DNA of 64,000 nucleotides from Roseburia hominis A2-183 (GTDB lineage: Bacteria; Bacillota; Clostridia; Lachnospirales; Lachnospiraceae), in NCBI RefSeq assembly GCF_000225345.1, contig NC_015977.1, forward strand, positions 2,339,501 to 2,403,500, read 5' to 3'. Position numbers and translations under genes: made by a program. The notes beneath the pieces are model-generated. The model searched no databases. It worked only from the letters and a program-made list of their open reading frames with translations, and was not told where the DNA came from. Positions 25,508-35,508 of this stretch are shown in pieces; positions within the stretch are counted from its first letter, which is position 1, and every line of letters begins with the position of its first letter.

Positions 25508-26719
25508 CTACTTGTCCAGTCCGTACACTGCCGCCAGCTTCGCAAATGCAGGCAGGGAATGTTCCACGGTCTCATGGGACACACAATATGCGAGACGCAC
25601 AAACCCCGGACAGCCGAAAGCACTTCCCTTTACCATTAAAAGATTAAATTTCTTTCCCTCGTTTACAAATTCTTCTTCGTTTTCCACCGGCGACTTCACC
25701 CACAGATAAAATGCTCCCTCCGGCTTAATGCAGGTAAATCCGAGCTTTGTCAGTCCTTCGTAGAGTCTGCTTCGGTTCTCATCGTAAAATGCAACATCCG
25801 TCTTCTCCGCAAGGCAGCGCGCCACGGCTTTCTGAATCAGGGACGGTGCATTGACAAATCCGAGCGTCCGGTTTGAGATCTCAATGCCGCGGATCAGCTC
25901 TTCGGCGTCCGCCGCTTCATCCGGCACCACGACATAACCGATACGCTCTCCCGGAAGGGAAAGGGATTTGGAAAAAGAATATCCCACCAGGGTATTGCGG
26001 TAATATTTTGTCAGAAAATCCTCCTTATTCCCGTCATACACGAGTTCCCGGTACGGCTCGTCCGAGATCAGGTAAATATCGGTTCCAAATTCAGCCTGCT
26101 TTTTCTCTAAAATCGCTCCGATCTGCTCCATCGTCTGCGGCTTGTAGATCACGCCGGTCGGGTTGTTCGGCGTATTCACGATAAGCGCCTTCGTCCGCGC
26201 GGTAATCTTTGACTCCAGATCGGCAAGATCCGGCTGAAACGTCTCCAGATTCGGCTGTACAATCACAATCTTTGCATCAAAATTCGCCGCGTACTGGCGA
26301 TACTCTCCGAAGAACGGCGCAAACACGATAACCTCATCATCCGGGTCAAGAATCGTCTTGAAAATAATGTTGAGCCCGCCTGCGGCGCCGACTGTCATCA
26401 CCAGATTGTGCGCCGTAAACTTTGTTCCGAAACGTTCGTTCAAATTCTCTGCGATCGCCTGGCGTACTTCCTCATAGCCCGCATTTGCCATATAACCATG
26501 AATGCCCAGAGAACCTGCCGCTCCCTTTGCATCCGCCTCATCCAGAAGGTCACGGATCGCATCGTTTAACGCCTTCGGCGCCGGGGTTGCCGGATTGCCG
26601 AGTGAGAAGTCAAACACATTCTCCTCCCCGTACTTTGCAGCCATCTCCCTGCCCTCATTGAACATGGCGCGGATTGCCGAATTGCCCTCCAGCGCTTTTT
26701 GTATTCTCTTTGATACCAT
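25508..26719 (-). CDS. PLP-dependent aminotransferase (aspartate-aminotransferase-like)
   Basis: A 403-residue class I/II aminotransferase. FSLGNPATPAP, TVGAAGGLN, NTPNNPTGVIY, SDEPYRELVYDG and the PLP lysine in SFSKSLSLPGERIGY are visible. The family is the Firmicutes pyridoxal-phosphate aminotransferase group usually annotated as AspB-like. The substrate cannot be read from sequence. It precedes hisC in one operon. Confidence 0.85.
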   Translation of the reverse strand: MVSKRIQKALEGNSAIRAMFNEGREMAAKYGEENVFDFSLGNPATPAPKALNDAIRDLLDEADAKGAAGSLGIHGYMANAGYEEVRQAIAENLNERFGTKFTAHNLVMTVGAAGGLNIIFKTILDPDDEVIVFAPFFGEYRQYAANFDAKIVIVQPNLETFQPDLADLESKITARTKALIVNTPNNPTGVIYKPQTMEQIGAILEKKQAEFGTDIYLISDEPYRELVYDGNKEDFLTKYYRNTLVGYSFSKSLSLPGERIGYVVVPDEAADAEELIRGIEISNRTLGFVNAPSLIQKAVARCLAEKTDVAFYDENRSRLYEGLTKLGFTCIKPEGAFYLWVKSPVENEEEFVNEGKKFNLLMVKGSAFGCPGFVRLAYCVSHETVEHSLPAFAKLAAVYGLDK

Positions 26720-26861
26720 AATACCTATCCTCTTTTCTGCGGTCTGACCCGCATCGTTTTCTCATTCCTTTACTTTACCAAATTACCACGTGAAAGTAAA
26801 CGGTCATTTGCAAAAATTTGCTCCATGCACAAGTATAACACATTTATCGGGAATTGAAAAA

Positions 26862-26912
26862 AAGAACGGACAACTTCCGGGGAAAAAATCCCCGTCCCGT
26901 AATCCGTTCTTT
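26862..26912. terminator. Terminator downstream of galT
   Basis: AAAGAACGGA and TCCGTTCTTTT pair, with an inner GGGG/CCCC hairpin. It ends the galK-galT transcript before the aminotransferase gene. Confidence 0.75.
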
Positions 26913-26926
26913 TCCTCTCTCTATTT

Positions 26927-28489
26927 CTATGCGTTCACCGTATCCACAAAGCACATGAAGGCTGCTCTGCCCTCTTCCGTGCACTTGTAGACTCCTGCGT
27001 CGGTGAGAACCTCCTTAAATACCAGACCGATCTCTGTCTGAACGATCTCATGTAACCTCTCCGGTGTGATCTCGCCCTCCAGACCGCTGCCGGCGGTAAA
27101 GCCGTACTTTGGAAGAAATTCCTCCACCCAGTCTGCATGCTTCGCCAGCTTCTCGTCCGCACGGATGTCAACGCCGTCCAAGATCGCCTGCTCCAGATCC
27201 GCCATCTCATCCTTTAAGCGTGCCGGAAGAACTGCCAGACCCATAACCTCGATCAGACCGATGTTCTCCTTCTTGATATGATGAAGCTTTGCATGCGGAT
27301 GATATACACCGAGCGGATGCTCCTCTGTCGTAATGTTGTTGCGCAGTACCAGATCCAGCTCATACGCATCGCCGCGCCGTCTTGCGATCGGTGTGATCGT
27401 ATTGTGCGGCTCGCCGTCTGTCTCGGCGTAGACGAATGCCGCCTCGTCCGTGTAGCCTCTCCATGCGAGGAGAATCTTGTCTGCCAGATCGATCAGACGA
27501 TCCTTGTCCGTAGCGCTGATACGGATGACAGACATCGGCCATTTTACAATGCCTGCCTTTACATCCTCATATCCTTTGAATGTGATCTCGCGCTCCACCG
27601 GTGCCTTTGCCATGGCGAACTCATAATGACCGCCCTGGAAATGATCGTGGCTTAAGATGGATCCTCCGACGATCGGCAGATCGGCATTGGAACCGACAAA
27701 ATAGTGCGGGAACTGCTGCACGAAATCAAGCAGCTTTCCGAAGGTAGCGCGCTCGATCTTCATCGGTGTGTGGTTTGCGTTGAACACAATGCAGTGCTCG
27801 TTGTAGTAAACGTACGGAGAATACTGGAAAAACCAGTCGCTCTGGTTGATGGTCACCGGAATGATGCGGTGGTTCTGTCTCGCCGGATGGTTGATACGTC
27901 CTGCGTATCCCTCGTTTTCCTTGCACAGAAGGCATTTCGGATAGCCGCTCTGCTTTGCCAGCTTCGCCGCCGCAATCGCCTTCGGATCCTTCTCCGGCTT
28001 CGACAGGTTGATCGTGATATCCAGCGTTCCAAACTCTGTGTCCGCCGTCCATTTCAGATCCTTCTTCACGCGGTATCTGCGGATATAGTCCGTGTCTCTG
28101 GACAGCTTGTAAAAATAATCCGTCGCCGCCTGCGGAGACTCCTTCTCATAAAGATCATAGAAACGGCGTACCACCTCGCTCGGTCTTGGAACCAGCATGC
28201 TCATGATCTTTGTGTCAAACAGATCGCGGTATGTAATCGTATTGTCCGGAATCAGCATCTGCTCCGCCGCGTAATCGAGCATCTCTGCAAGGATCTGTGG
28301 CAGTGCCTCCTCGGCGCTCTCCTGCGTCATCGGCGTGCGCTTCTCATAAGCCGCCGTGACTTCATCCTCCAGTTCGTCAATGTGAAACAGCTCCAGCAGA
28401 CGGTTGATCGTAAACCGCTTATCCTGCGGCTCTATGAGTCCCGTCACCAGTCCGTATTCTGTCAGTTCCAATATTCTTTCCTGTATCAT
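26927..28489 (-). CDS. galT: Galactose-1-phosphate uridylyltransferase (Firmicutes type)
   Basis: A 520-residue GalT of the longer Gram-positive family. The active-site histidine region LSHDHFQGGHYEFAMAKA and NHPARQNHRIIPV are visible. It transfers UMP from UDP-glucose to galactose-1-phosphate in the Leloir pathway. It lies 32 bases after galK on the same transcript. Confidence 0.93.
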   Translation of the reverse strand: MIQERILELTEYGLVTGLIEPQDKRFTINRLLELFHIDELEDEVTAAYEKRTPMTQESAEEALPQILAEMLDYAAEQMLIPDNTITYRDLFDTKIMSMLVPRPSEVVRRFYDLYEKESPQAATDYFYKLSRDTDYIRRYRVKKDLKWTADTEFGTLDITINLSKPEKDPKAIAAAKLAKQSGYPKCLLCKENEGYAGRINHPARQNHRIIPVTINQSDWFFQYSPYVYYNEHCIVFNANHTPMKIERATFGKLLDFVQQFPHYFVGSNADLPIVGGSILSHDHFQGGHYEFAMAKAPVEREITFKGYEDVKAGIVKWPMSVIRISATDKDRLIDLADKILLAWRGYTDEAAFVYAETDGEPHNTITPIARRRGDAYELDLVLRNNITTEEHPLGVYHPHAKLHHIKKENIGLIEVMGLAVLPARLKDEMADLEQAILDGVDIRADEKLAKHADWVEEFLPKYGFTAGSGLEGEITPERLHEIVQTEIGLVFKEVLTDAGVYKCTEEGRAAFMCFVDTVNA

Positions 28490-28521
28490 GATCCAACCTC
28501 GTTTCTAAATATACTCTGTCA

Positions 28522-29691
28522 CTACGCCAATTTTACCGGGCCGTCGCCGATCTCTACGACATAGAAATCTGCGGCATAGCCAATCTTGTTCTTATAGGCG
28601 GTTCCGACCTTCTCGATAAACGCATCCACCGCGTCATCCTTCACGATGCTGACCGTGCATCCGCCAAAGCCCGCACCCGTCATGCGGGAACCGATCACAC
28701 CGTCGATCTTCCATGCTTCCTCAACCAGGGTATCCAGCTCGATTCCCGTTACCTCGTAATCATCACGCAAAGATACGTGGGAGTCATTCATCAGCTTTCC
28801 GAACAGCGCGACATCGTTGTTCTGCAGTGCCTCCACCGCCTTGATCGTTCTCTGGTTCTCATATACGGCATGTTTTGCACGCTTTTGGCACACCGGACTT
28901 GTGATGGCATCCTGATACTGCTCAAACTGCGCTTCTGTCAGATCGCCGAGCGCGTTGATCTTTACCACTTTCTGCAGTTCGGCAAGCGCTGTCTCACACT
29001 CACTGCGTCTCTCGTTGTATTTGGAATCACCGAGTCCGCGCTTTTTGTTGCTGCAGGAGATCACAATCTTCGCATTCTCGAGCCTGATCGGCGCATACTC
29101 ATACTTTAAGGTCGCCGTATCCAGGAAAATCGCATGTCCTGCCTTGCCCATCGCAATGGCGAACTGATCCATAATACCGCAGTTGACGCCGTTGAACTTG
29201 TTCTCGGAATACTGGCCGATCAATGCCAGATCCTGATTCGTCACATCAAAGCCGAACATATCACGCAGGATGAATCCGGTCAGCACTTCCACCGATGCGG
29301 AAGAAGACAATCCGGAACCGTTCGGAATATTGCCGAACAGCACGAGATCCATACCGGACTCCACTTTCATGCCCTTCTCGCCGAACGCCCACATCACACC
29401 CTTCGGGTAGTTCGTCCAGTCTGCTTCCTTCTCCGGCTTTAAGCCCTCCACGGAAGACTCCAGCACACCGAGATTCTCAAAATTCATGGAATAAAAGCGA
29501 AGCTTCTTGTCGTCTCTTTTTCTCGCCACACCGTAGGTACCGATCGTGAGCGCACATGGAAATACATGTCCTCCGTTGTAATCGGTATGCTCACCGATCA
29601 TATTCACACGTCCCGGTGCGAAATAAACTCCGATCTCTCCCTCATCCCCAAATAATTCTTTAAACTTTGCAAGTACTGGTTCCCAGATCAT
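28522..29691 (-). CDS. galK: Galactokinase
   Basis: A 389-residue GHMP kinase with the galactokinase signature GRVNMIGEHTDYNGGHVFP, the ATP loop NGSGLSSSASVEV and the C-terminal GAGFGGCT motif. It phosphorylates galactose released by the GH53, GH2 and GH42 enzymes encoded upstream. The start follows AAGGAGGTAACGC. It has its own promoter. Confidence 0.95.
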   Translation of the reverse strand: MIWEPVLAKFKELFGDEGEIGVYFAPGRVNMIGEHTDYNGGHVFPCALTIGTYGVARKRDDKKLRFYSMNFENLGVLESSVEGLKPEKEADWTNYPKGVMWAFGEKGMKVESGMDLVLFGNIPNGSGLSSSASVEVLTGFILRDMFGFDVTNQDLALIGQYSENKFNGVNCGIMDQFAIAMGKAGHAIFLDTATLKYEYAPIRLENAKIVISCSNKKRGLGDSKYNERRSECETALAELQKVVKINALGDLTEAQFEQYQDAITSPVCQKRAKHAVYENQRTIKAVEALQNNDVALFGKLMNDSHVSLRDDYEVTGIELDTLVEEAWKIDGVIGSRMTGAGFGGCTVSIVKDDAVDAFIEKVGTAYKNKIGYAADFYVVEIGDGPVKLA

Positions 29692-29755
29692 GCGTTACCT
29701 CCTTATACATCATTTTTTCTATGAATGGTTTCTGTTACCGTCCTGTTGTAATTCT

Positions 29756-29783
29756 ATTATAACGTCTCTGTGTTCCTTTGCAA
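29756..29783 (-). promoter_or_regulatory. Promoter of galK-galT
   Basis: On the minus strand TTGCAA (29783-29778) and TATAAT (29761-29756) are 16 bases apart, about 65 bases before the galK start. Confidence 0.6.
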
Positions 29784-29813
29784 TAGACCTTTTTCAAACT
29801 GCAACATAATCAA

Positions 29814-29840
29814 AAAAACATGCAACAAAGTTGCATGTTT
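29814..29840 (-). terminator. Terminator after ganB
   Basis: AAACATGCAAC (29816-29826) and GTTGCATGTTT (29830-29840) form an 11-bp stem; on the minus strand it is followed by a T run. It separates the galactanase operon from galK. Confidence 0.85.
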
Positions 29841-29912
29841 TTCCGATCTGTCATTTATCATTTTTCACAATGCCATCGATCACAATCTCCGTTCATGCGG
29901 CAGCCCCGTTTT

Positions 29913-31052
29913 TTATACTTCCGGTTTAAAATCACGGATCAGTGCAAGCGTCGGCAGTGCGTTGCCATCGTAGTCAAACAGCGCCTGATTTGCCCACTCG
30001 TTTCCACATGGTCCCGGATCGTTCATGTATTTTAAGGATGCCGGTGTTGCCCAGCCGGAGCCCGGTACCGGAATCCATGCCGGCTCCCAGTAGAAGAATC
30101 CCTTTCCTTTTCCGCCTTTGATGTGGCTGATGCGGTTCAAGAAATCCTCCATGAAATCGTACTGCCCCTGCTTTGTCATCGGATATTCGATCTTCTCCAC
30201 AAGCGCCGGTCTGGTCGCATATCCCTTGCGCTCTTCATCGGAAAGCTTCTCGTAATTCTTGTAGTCTTCCATCGTATAGCCCATGGAAACCTCGGCAATC
30301 ACCAGATCCTTGCCGTAGCGCTCTGCAATGTCATTCATGTTGTCGTTTAACATCTGCAGTGATCCGTGCCAGAACGGATAATAGGAAAGTCCGATAATCT
30401 CGAAATCCTCCCCCCGCTTTGTAAAATTGTCGAACCACTCGCGGTACAGCGCATTGTTTCCGCCGTTATCCAGATGAATCATCACCGGAATCGCCGCATC
30501 CGCTTTCCGCACCGCACGAATTCCCGCATTGACGAACGTCGCAATATTGTCATAGTTCGGGACTTTTCCCTCCGGCCAGAGCAGACCGTTGGAAAGTTCA
30601 TTTCCCACCTGCACCATGGTAATATTGACGCCGGCATCCAGGAATGTCTGCATGGATTCCAGGGTGTAATCATAGACCGCCTGCTCCAGCTCCTTCACAC
30701 CGTAATCTGCCCATGCCTTCGGCTTGATCTGTTTGCCCGGGTCTGCCCAGAAATCGCTATAGTGAAAATTGAGAAGCACGCCGAACCCTGCCGCCGTCAC
30801 ACGCTTTGCAATCTCAAGAGAAGTTTTCAAATCATTCTCCCCTGCGCCGTAAGATTCGCCGGTCTCCGACCACGGATCATTCCACAGACGGATACGGATG
30901 GTATCAACGTCATAGCTCTTCATGATCGCAAGGAGATCCCGCTCCTCCCCGTTATCGTAATACTTTGCACCACACCGCTCCAGTTCGAGCAGTGTGGACA
31001 GATCCATTCCTTTTACAAACTTCATATGCCTCTTCACGGGCACAGATCTCAT
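29913..31052 (-). CDS. ganB: GH53 endo-beta-1,4-galactanase, cytoplasmic
   Basis: A 379-residue GH53 enzyme. FVKGMDLSTLLELE at the N-terminus, the acid/base E152 in MVQVGNELSNG and the nucleophile E254 in VIAEVSMGYT match the family. It cleaves beta-1,4-galactan or its oligosaccharides. No signal peptide or anchor is present, so it should act in the cytoplasm on imported oligosaccharides, unlike secreted GanB of Bacillus. It follows the GH2 gene after 29 bases. The exact start is uncertain: MRSVPV has AAAGGAGAG somewhat far upstream, MKFVKG is a second option. Confidence 0.9.
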   Translation of the reverse strand: MRSVPVKRHMKFVKGMDLSTLLELERCGAKYYDNGEERDLLAIMKSYDVDTIRIRLWNDPWSETGESYGAGENDLKTSLEIAKRVTAAGFGVLLNFHYSDFWADPGKQIKPKAWADYGVKELEQAVYDYTLESMQTFLDAGVNITMVQVGNELSNGLLWPEGKVPNYDNIATFVNAGIRAVRKADAAIPVMIHLDNGGNNALYREWFDNFTKRGEDFEIIGLSYYPFWHGSLQMLNDNMNDIAERYGKDLVIAEVSMGYTMEDYKNYEKLSDEERKGYATRPALVEKIEYPMTKQGQYDFMEDFLNRISHIKGGKGKGFFYWEPAWIPVPGSGWATPASLKYMNDPGPCGNEWANQALFDYDGNALPTLALIRDFKPEV

Positions 31053-31081
31053 TCCATGCCCGCTCTCTCCTTTCTGTTTTT

Positions 31082-34000
31082 TTATATTCCACGGAAACCG
31101 AACCGCAGTGCTAACGGCTTTGTCACATCAATGTGATATTCCGGATGAACCGGAGCTCCCCAGCTGTCGTCTCCGCCGATGCCCATCTGTGCCAGTGCCA
31201 CACGGACAACCGTGTAATGTACCTCAGGCAGTTCATACGCATGCATTGCATTTTCCAGTTCATGCGGTGTATAAGGCAGTGCGGAAAATGACAGTTCGTC
31301 TCCGGTAAAGAGCATGCCTCTTCCTCTTGCATCCGTCACCTTCGCGTAGCGCACGCCTACTTTGTTGCCGCACTCCTGCGGTACCAGATACTGCGCCATA
31401 TTATCCGCCACGCGGTTCTTATATACACCGAGCTTCGCGCCGCATCTGCGGTCCGCATACGTCTCCTGCGGTCCAAGTCCGTACCACTCCAGTCTGTCGT
31501 AATCCGCATTCAGCTTAAAAAGCATTCCAAACTCCGGCATATCGCCCAGCTCCTCCACCGGGTCATAGGTCAGCTCGGTCTGCACATACGCATCCGGCGT
31601 CACGGTGTAGGTCACGCGGCATTTTGCCTGCGGCGTGGTCGGAAGCAGGTAGGTATATGTGATGGAGACGCTGTTCTCCGCCTCTCTCACAACCGGTTCC
31701 TCATAATCGAACATGCCCTTGCTGCTCATGCCGGCATACATACTCGCGATCTTCCACTGCGCCATCCGCCCCTGCATGCGGCTTCCGCAGTCATTGTCAA
31801 TCGGCGCACGCCAGAAATTCGGCATCGGTATCTTCTCAATCAGCTCTTTTCCCATGTAGCGGTAGGACACCAGTCCGCAGCTGTTGTAGGAAAACAGTAC
31901 GTCAAAATTCTCTCCCTTCACCCCCAGATTCCACTTTCCGCGGATGATCTGAAGTCCCGCCTTACGGTTCGTCACGCACTTTCCTTCATATTCTGCCGCG
32001 GCATCGCCGATTGTCCCACCATTTGCAGGTGATTTTGCCGCAAAAATCTTCTGTCCGAATGCGATCTCATGCCCCGGCTTTGCCCAGAGCAGTTCTCCGC
32101 GCAGTACAAACGATACGGTCAGTGCGTATTCCGCCCCGGCTTCCTTTCCCGCATGTTCCAGTTCATCGGCAAGAGCCATGCAGCCCTCCAGTTCTTCCAG
32201 AACAAACGTCTTTTCCGAGAGCGGTGCCACAGACAGCGCTATTTTTCTGCGGCCTGCCGCCACGCCGTTCTTCTCCAGCAGAAGGATGCAGTCATACTCT
32301 GCCGTATCGGTAAACAGGTTTTTATTTTTTACCGTAAAACCATCTTCGGTAAAGGATACGCTGATGTTCTGGTAATTGAATTTTACTTCCTGCATCTTCG
32401 GTGACTCGGCGCGCCCCTTTGCATAGCAGATGCCGTTGCCGCTGAAATTATAGTCCGTCGGCCGCTCTAAGAAGTCACCGCCGTACGCCTGGAATTCCTT
32501 CCCGTAGCGATCCTTTTTCGTGATGGACTGATCGATGTAATCCCAGATAAATCCGCCCTGATAGCGCGGCTCTGTGTCGGTCAGATCTGTGTACTTGTGC
32601 ATCGCGCCGCAGGAATTGCCCATCGCGTGCGTGTACTCACAGCAGATAAACGGCTTCTCTTTCTGCTCTGCCAGATTTTTCACAATCCGCTCTACCGGCG
32701 GGTACATCTGGCTTTCCATATCGCTGCTTCCGTTGTAGCGTCTGTCGTTATAGACTCCCTCGTAGTGAACCAGGCGGTCGGGATCCAGCTCTCTGAACTT
32801 CTCGGACATCTGATAAATCACACTTCCGCCGTAGGACTCATTGCCGCAGGACCAGATTAAGACCGCCGGATGGTTCTTATCCCGCTGATAGCAGGAATTC
32901 ACGCGGTCGAGCATTCTTGCCTCCCACTTCGGATTATCCCCCGGCACAATCGTCCGCGGATCGGCAATCTTACGCATCGCCGCCGCATCCCAGCTTCCGT
33001 GCGACTCCATATTATTCTCTGCAATCATGTAGAGTCCGTAGATGTCGCAGAGCTCATACAGTCCGATATTGTCCGGATAATGGCAGGTACGGATGGAATT
33101 GATATTGTTCCGCTTCATGGTCACGACGTCGGTGAGCGTCTCCTCCATGCTCACCACACGTCCGGTCAGGGAACTGAATTCGTGGCGGTTGACGCCCTTA
33201 AACACAATCCGCTTTCCGTTTAAAAGCATCAGTCCGTCCTTCATCTCGAACCGACGGAAGCCGATCTTCGACGCGACGACCTCCTGCAAAGCGCCCGCCG
33301 CGTCATACACCTCCATCCGAAGTTCATACAGATACGGCTCCTCCGCGCTCCACAGCTTCACATCCGCCACTTCCCGCGAGACATGTAAGGTTCCTTCCAT
33401 CTTCTCCTCCAGAGCAAACACCTCCGTGCCCTCCGGTGTCTCATAGCGGCTCTCCGCCAGATCAAGTCTTCCGCGCTCCACAAGCTGTATGCGCACACTT
33501 CCGCTGCCGCAGGAGCGAAGATCCAGCTCCAGCGTGCCGCAGGACAGATTCTCCGCCACCTGTGGACGGATCTTAATGTCACAGAGATGCGTCTTTGGAA
33601 TCATGTAGAGATAGACGCTGCGGAAAATACCGGAAAACCGGAAGAAATCCTGATCCTCGCACCAGCTTCCGATCGTCCACTTGAATACCTGCACCGCCAG
33701 CTTGTTCTCCCCGTCCTTAAGATAAGGCGTCAGTTCAAACTCGGACGGCGTAAAAGAATCCTCACTGTATCCGACATACGCTCCATTCAGCCAGAGTGCC
33801 ATGCCGCTCTCCGCTCCCTGGAACGAGATAAACACACGCTCTCCCAAAAAGGACTCCGGCAATGTGAAATATTTCACATAACTTGCGACCGGATTGAACT
33901 TCGTCGGCATCTCGTCCGTCCAGACGTCTTCCCTTCCATCCCACGGATACTGCGTGTTCGCATATTGCGGACTGTCATAGCCTTCCATCTGGATATGTGC

Positions 34001-34261
34001 CGGCACGCGGATGTCATCCCATCCCCTGCAGTCGTATTCCGGCTTTTCAAATCCATGGATCGTCTGCTCATAGTTTCTCGCATAGTGGAATTTCCATGAT
34101 CCGTCTAAAAACAGGCGGAAACTGCTCTTTCTTCCGAGCGGATCCAGCCACACGTCCGCCTCATCCCAGTTCCGGTACGCCACATGGTCGGAGTGCGCCG
34201 CCACGCGGTTCTCCTCGTAATATTCCGGATCACTTAATCTCTCAAACAAAAATTCTCCCAT
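31082..34261 (-). CDS. lacZ: GH2 beta-galactosidase (LacZ type)
   Basis: A 1059-residue enzyme with the full LacZ layout: sugar-binding domain, immunoglobulin-like domains, TIM barrel with NRHEFSS and the acid/base glutamate in SCGNESYGG, the nucleophile in FICCEYTHAMGN, and the C-terminal Bgal_small_N domain (WYGLGPQETYADR). It has no signal peptide. The start MGEFLFERL at 34261 follows GGGGG; the open frame extends 17 codons further into the promoter. Its promoter region carries a long inverted repeat next to the araC-type gene. Confidence 0.93.
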   Translation of the reverse strand: MGEFLFERLSDPEYYEENRVAAHSDHVAYRNWDEADVWLDPLGRKSSFRLFLDGSWKFHYARNYEQTIHGFEKPEYDCRGWDDIRVPAHIQMEGYDSPQYANTQYPWDGREDVWTDEMPTKFNPVASYVKYFTLPESFLGERVFISFQGAESGMALWLNGAYVGYSEDSFTPSEFELTPYLKDGENKLAVQVFKWTIGSWCEDQDFFRFSGIFRSVYLYMIPKTHLCDIKIRPQVAENLSCGTLELDLRSCGSGSVRIQLVERGRLDLAESRYETPEGTEVFALEEKMEGTLHVSREVADVKLWSAEEPYLYELRMEVYDAAGALQEVVASKIGFRRFEMKDGLMLLNGKRIVFKGVNRHEFSSLTGRVVSMEETLTDVVTMKRNNINSIRTCHYPDNIGLYELCDIYGLYMIAENNMESHGSWDAAAMRKIADPRTIVPGDNPKWEARMLDRVNSCYQRDKNHPAVLIWSCGNESYGGSVIYQMSEKFRELDPDRLVHYEGVYNDRRYNGSSDMESQMYPPVERIVKNLAEQKEKPFICCEYTHAMGNSCGAMHKYTDLTDTEPRYQGGFIWDYIDQSITKKDRYGKEFQAYGGDFLERPTDYNFSGNGICYAKGRAESPKMQEVKFNYQNISVSFTEDGFTVKNKNLFTDTAEYDCILLLEKNGVAAGRRKIALSVAPLSEKTFVLEELEGCMALADELEHAGKEAGAEYALTVSFVLRGELLWAKPGHEIAFGQKIFAAKSPANGGTIGDAAAEYEGKCVTNRKAGLQIIRGKWNLGVKGENFDVLFSYNSCGLVSYRYMGKELIEKIPMPNFWRAPIDNDCGSRMQGRMAQWKIASMYAGMSSKGMFDYEEPVVREAENSVSITYTYLLPTTPQAKCRVTYTVTPDAYVQTELTYDPVEELGDMPEFGMLFKLNADYDRLEWYGLGPQETYADRRCGAKLGVYKNRVADNMAQYLVPQECGNKVGVRYAKVTDARGRGMLFTGDELSFSALPYTPHELENAMHAYELPEVHYTVVRVALAQMGIGGDDSWGAPVHPEYHIDVTKPLALRFGFRGI

Positions 34262-34310
34262 ACTGTTCATCCCCCAATTTATGATTGCTGTTATTGCGTT
34301 TGTTAAGTTC

Positions 34311-34367
34311 ATTATAGCGAAAAAATGCGCATTTTGTACTTATTTTTCGGCACAAAACGCGCATTTT
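34311..34367 (-). promoter_or_regulatory. lacZ promoter with long inverted-repeat operator
   Basis: On the minus strand a -10 TATAAT lies at 34316-34311. Just upstream, arms of 18 bases at 34322-34339 and 34350-34367 match as inverted repeats at 16 of 18 positions, with a 10-base AT-rich centre. The repeat covers the -35 position, so it is probably the site of a regulator, most simply the AraC-type protein encoded immediately upstream. It could also act as a weak terminator for araC. Confidence 0.55.
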
Positions 34368-34380
34368 CAACCATTATTTA

Positions 34381-35334
34381 TTACCATCCTTTTCGCGCGG
34401 AAATATTGTAATTTAAAAGCTTTGTCTCGTAATTTTCCGGATTGATTTTCCACTGATAGGGGGATGTGTTTAAAAACTTTTTAAAATTCCGGTTAAATGT
34501 GGATGTTGTCGTAAAGCCTACCTTCTGTGCCACAATGTCCATCGAATCCGTCGTCTTTTTCAACAGATCGCATGCCTTCTGAATCCGGACAAGATTGATG
34601 TAATCCACCGGAGACATGTTCATACAGGACTCAAACAGCCTTCTGAAATGCGTCTCACTCATATGACATTCCTGCGCCAGCTCCTCCACCCGGATCATGT
34701 GCATATATTCCATGCGCACATAGTCGAGTGCCGCCGCAATCTGCGTCACTCCCGAATGTTTCTGCATTTCCACACCCTGCACTTCCTGCTTTGCCTCCTG
34801 CTCCTCATTCAGCCGGATAATCTCTATCACAAGAGAATACAACAGACCTCTCACGCTGTCCGTATAATGGCTGCGCCGTCCCCGCATCTCCTCCATGATC
34901 TGCCGGACAAGAAACGCGAGATTGTGATTCTCCCATTCATGGAGAAACAGCGCTCTCCGGTTGACTTTCCGGATCAGTTCCCGGCAGAACAGCTCGTTCT
35001 TCGGATACATTTCCGCAATAATCTGCGCCGGATCAAAAAACAGATATTCCCAGTAGCTTGGTCCTTCTTTTGTATTGCTGATCGTCACATGAGGATAGTT
35101 GTTCGGTATAATACTCACCATGGCAGGCTGATAGGGGCGCTGTTCTTCGTCCAGAATCAGTTTCCCCGTACCGTTTCTGCACACTCCGATCTCCATCAGA
35201 TTGTGAAAATGAAGATGTACCTCATCATGACCATAATCCCGGATCCAGTTTTCTCCAAGAAGTGCCAGAACATATTCATTTTGCGGTATCTCATAGAACC
35301 GAAGCTCGATGGTATCTTTCTTCTTTTTCCCCAT
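34381..35334 (-). CDS. AraC-family regulator
   Basis: A 317-residue regulator. The N-terminal cupin-like sugar-sensing domain (HLHFHNLMEIGVC...MVSIIPNNYPH) precedes a C-terminal double HTH (VEELAQECHMSETHFRRLFESCM and MDIVAQKVGFTTTSTFNRNFKKFLNTSPYQW). It lies directly upstream of lacZ in the same direction and is a candidate activator of lacZ-ganB. Confidence 0.9.
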   Translation of the reverse strand: MGKKKKDTIELRFYEIPQNEYVLALLGENWIRDYGHDEVHLHFHNLMEIGVCRNGTGKLILDEEQRPYQPAMVSIIPNNYPHVTISNTKEGPSYWEYLFFDPAQIIAEMYPKNELFCRELIRKVNRRALFLHEWENHNLAFLVRQIMEEMRGRRSHYTDSVRGLLYSLVIEIIRLNEEQEAKQEVQGVEMQKHSGVTQIAAALDYVRMEYMHMIRVEELAQECHMSETHFRRLFESCMNMSPVDYINLVRIQKACDLLKKTTDSMDIVAQKVGFTTTSTFNRNFKKFLNTSPYQWKINPENYETKLLNYNISARKGW

Positions 35335-35370
35335 AATTACTCCATTTTCTCCCCGCTGTGGCAGCGTAAA

Positions 35371-35505
35371 GCTCCTCGCCGTGACAGTTCGATTCCGCTT
35401 CGCTTCTTCTCGCTGTGGGCTGTCGCATTCTTCTGCAACCAGCTCTGCGCTCCTCGCCGTGACAGCTCGATTCCACTTCGCTCCGTCTCGCTGTGGGCTG
35501 TCGCC
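35371..35505. repeat. Tandem 78-bp repeat
   Basis: Two copies starting at 35371 and 35449 share GCTCCTCGCCGTGACAG and CTCGCTGTGGGCTGTCGC with few differences over about 57 bases. The region is non-coding and lies just upstream of araC. It looks like part of an interspersed repeat rather than a gene. Confidence 0.6.
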
Positions 35506-35508
35506 CTA

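Noticed and set aside
27704..28564. A 286-codon frame on the plus strand
   Set aside because: It is antisense to galT and galK, whose protein sequences are unmistakable.
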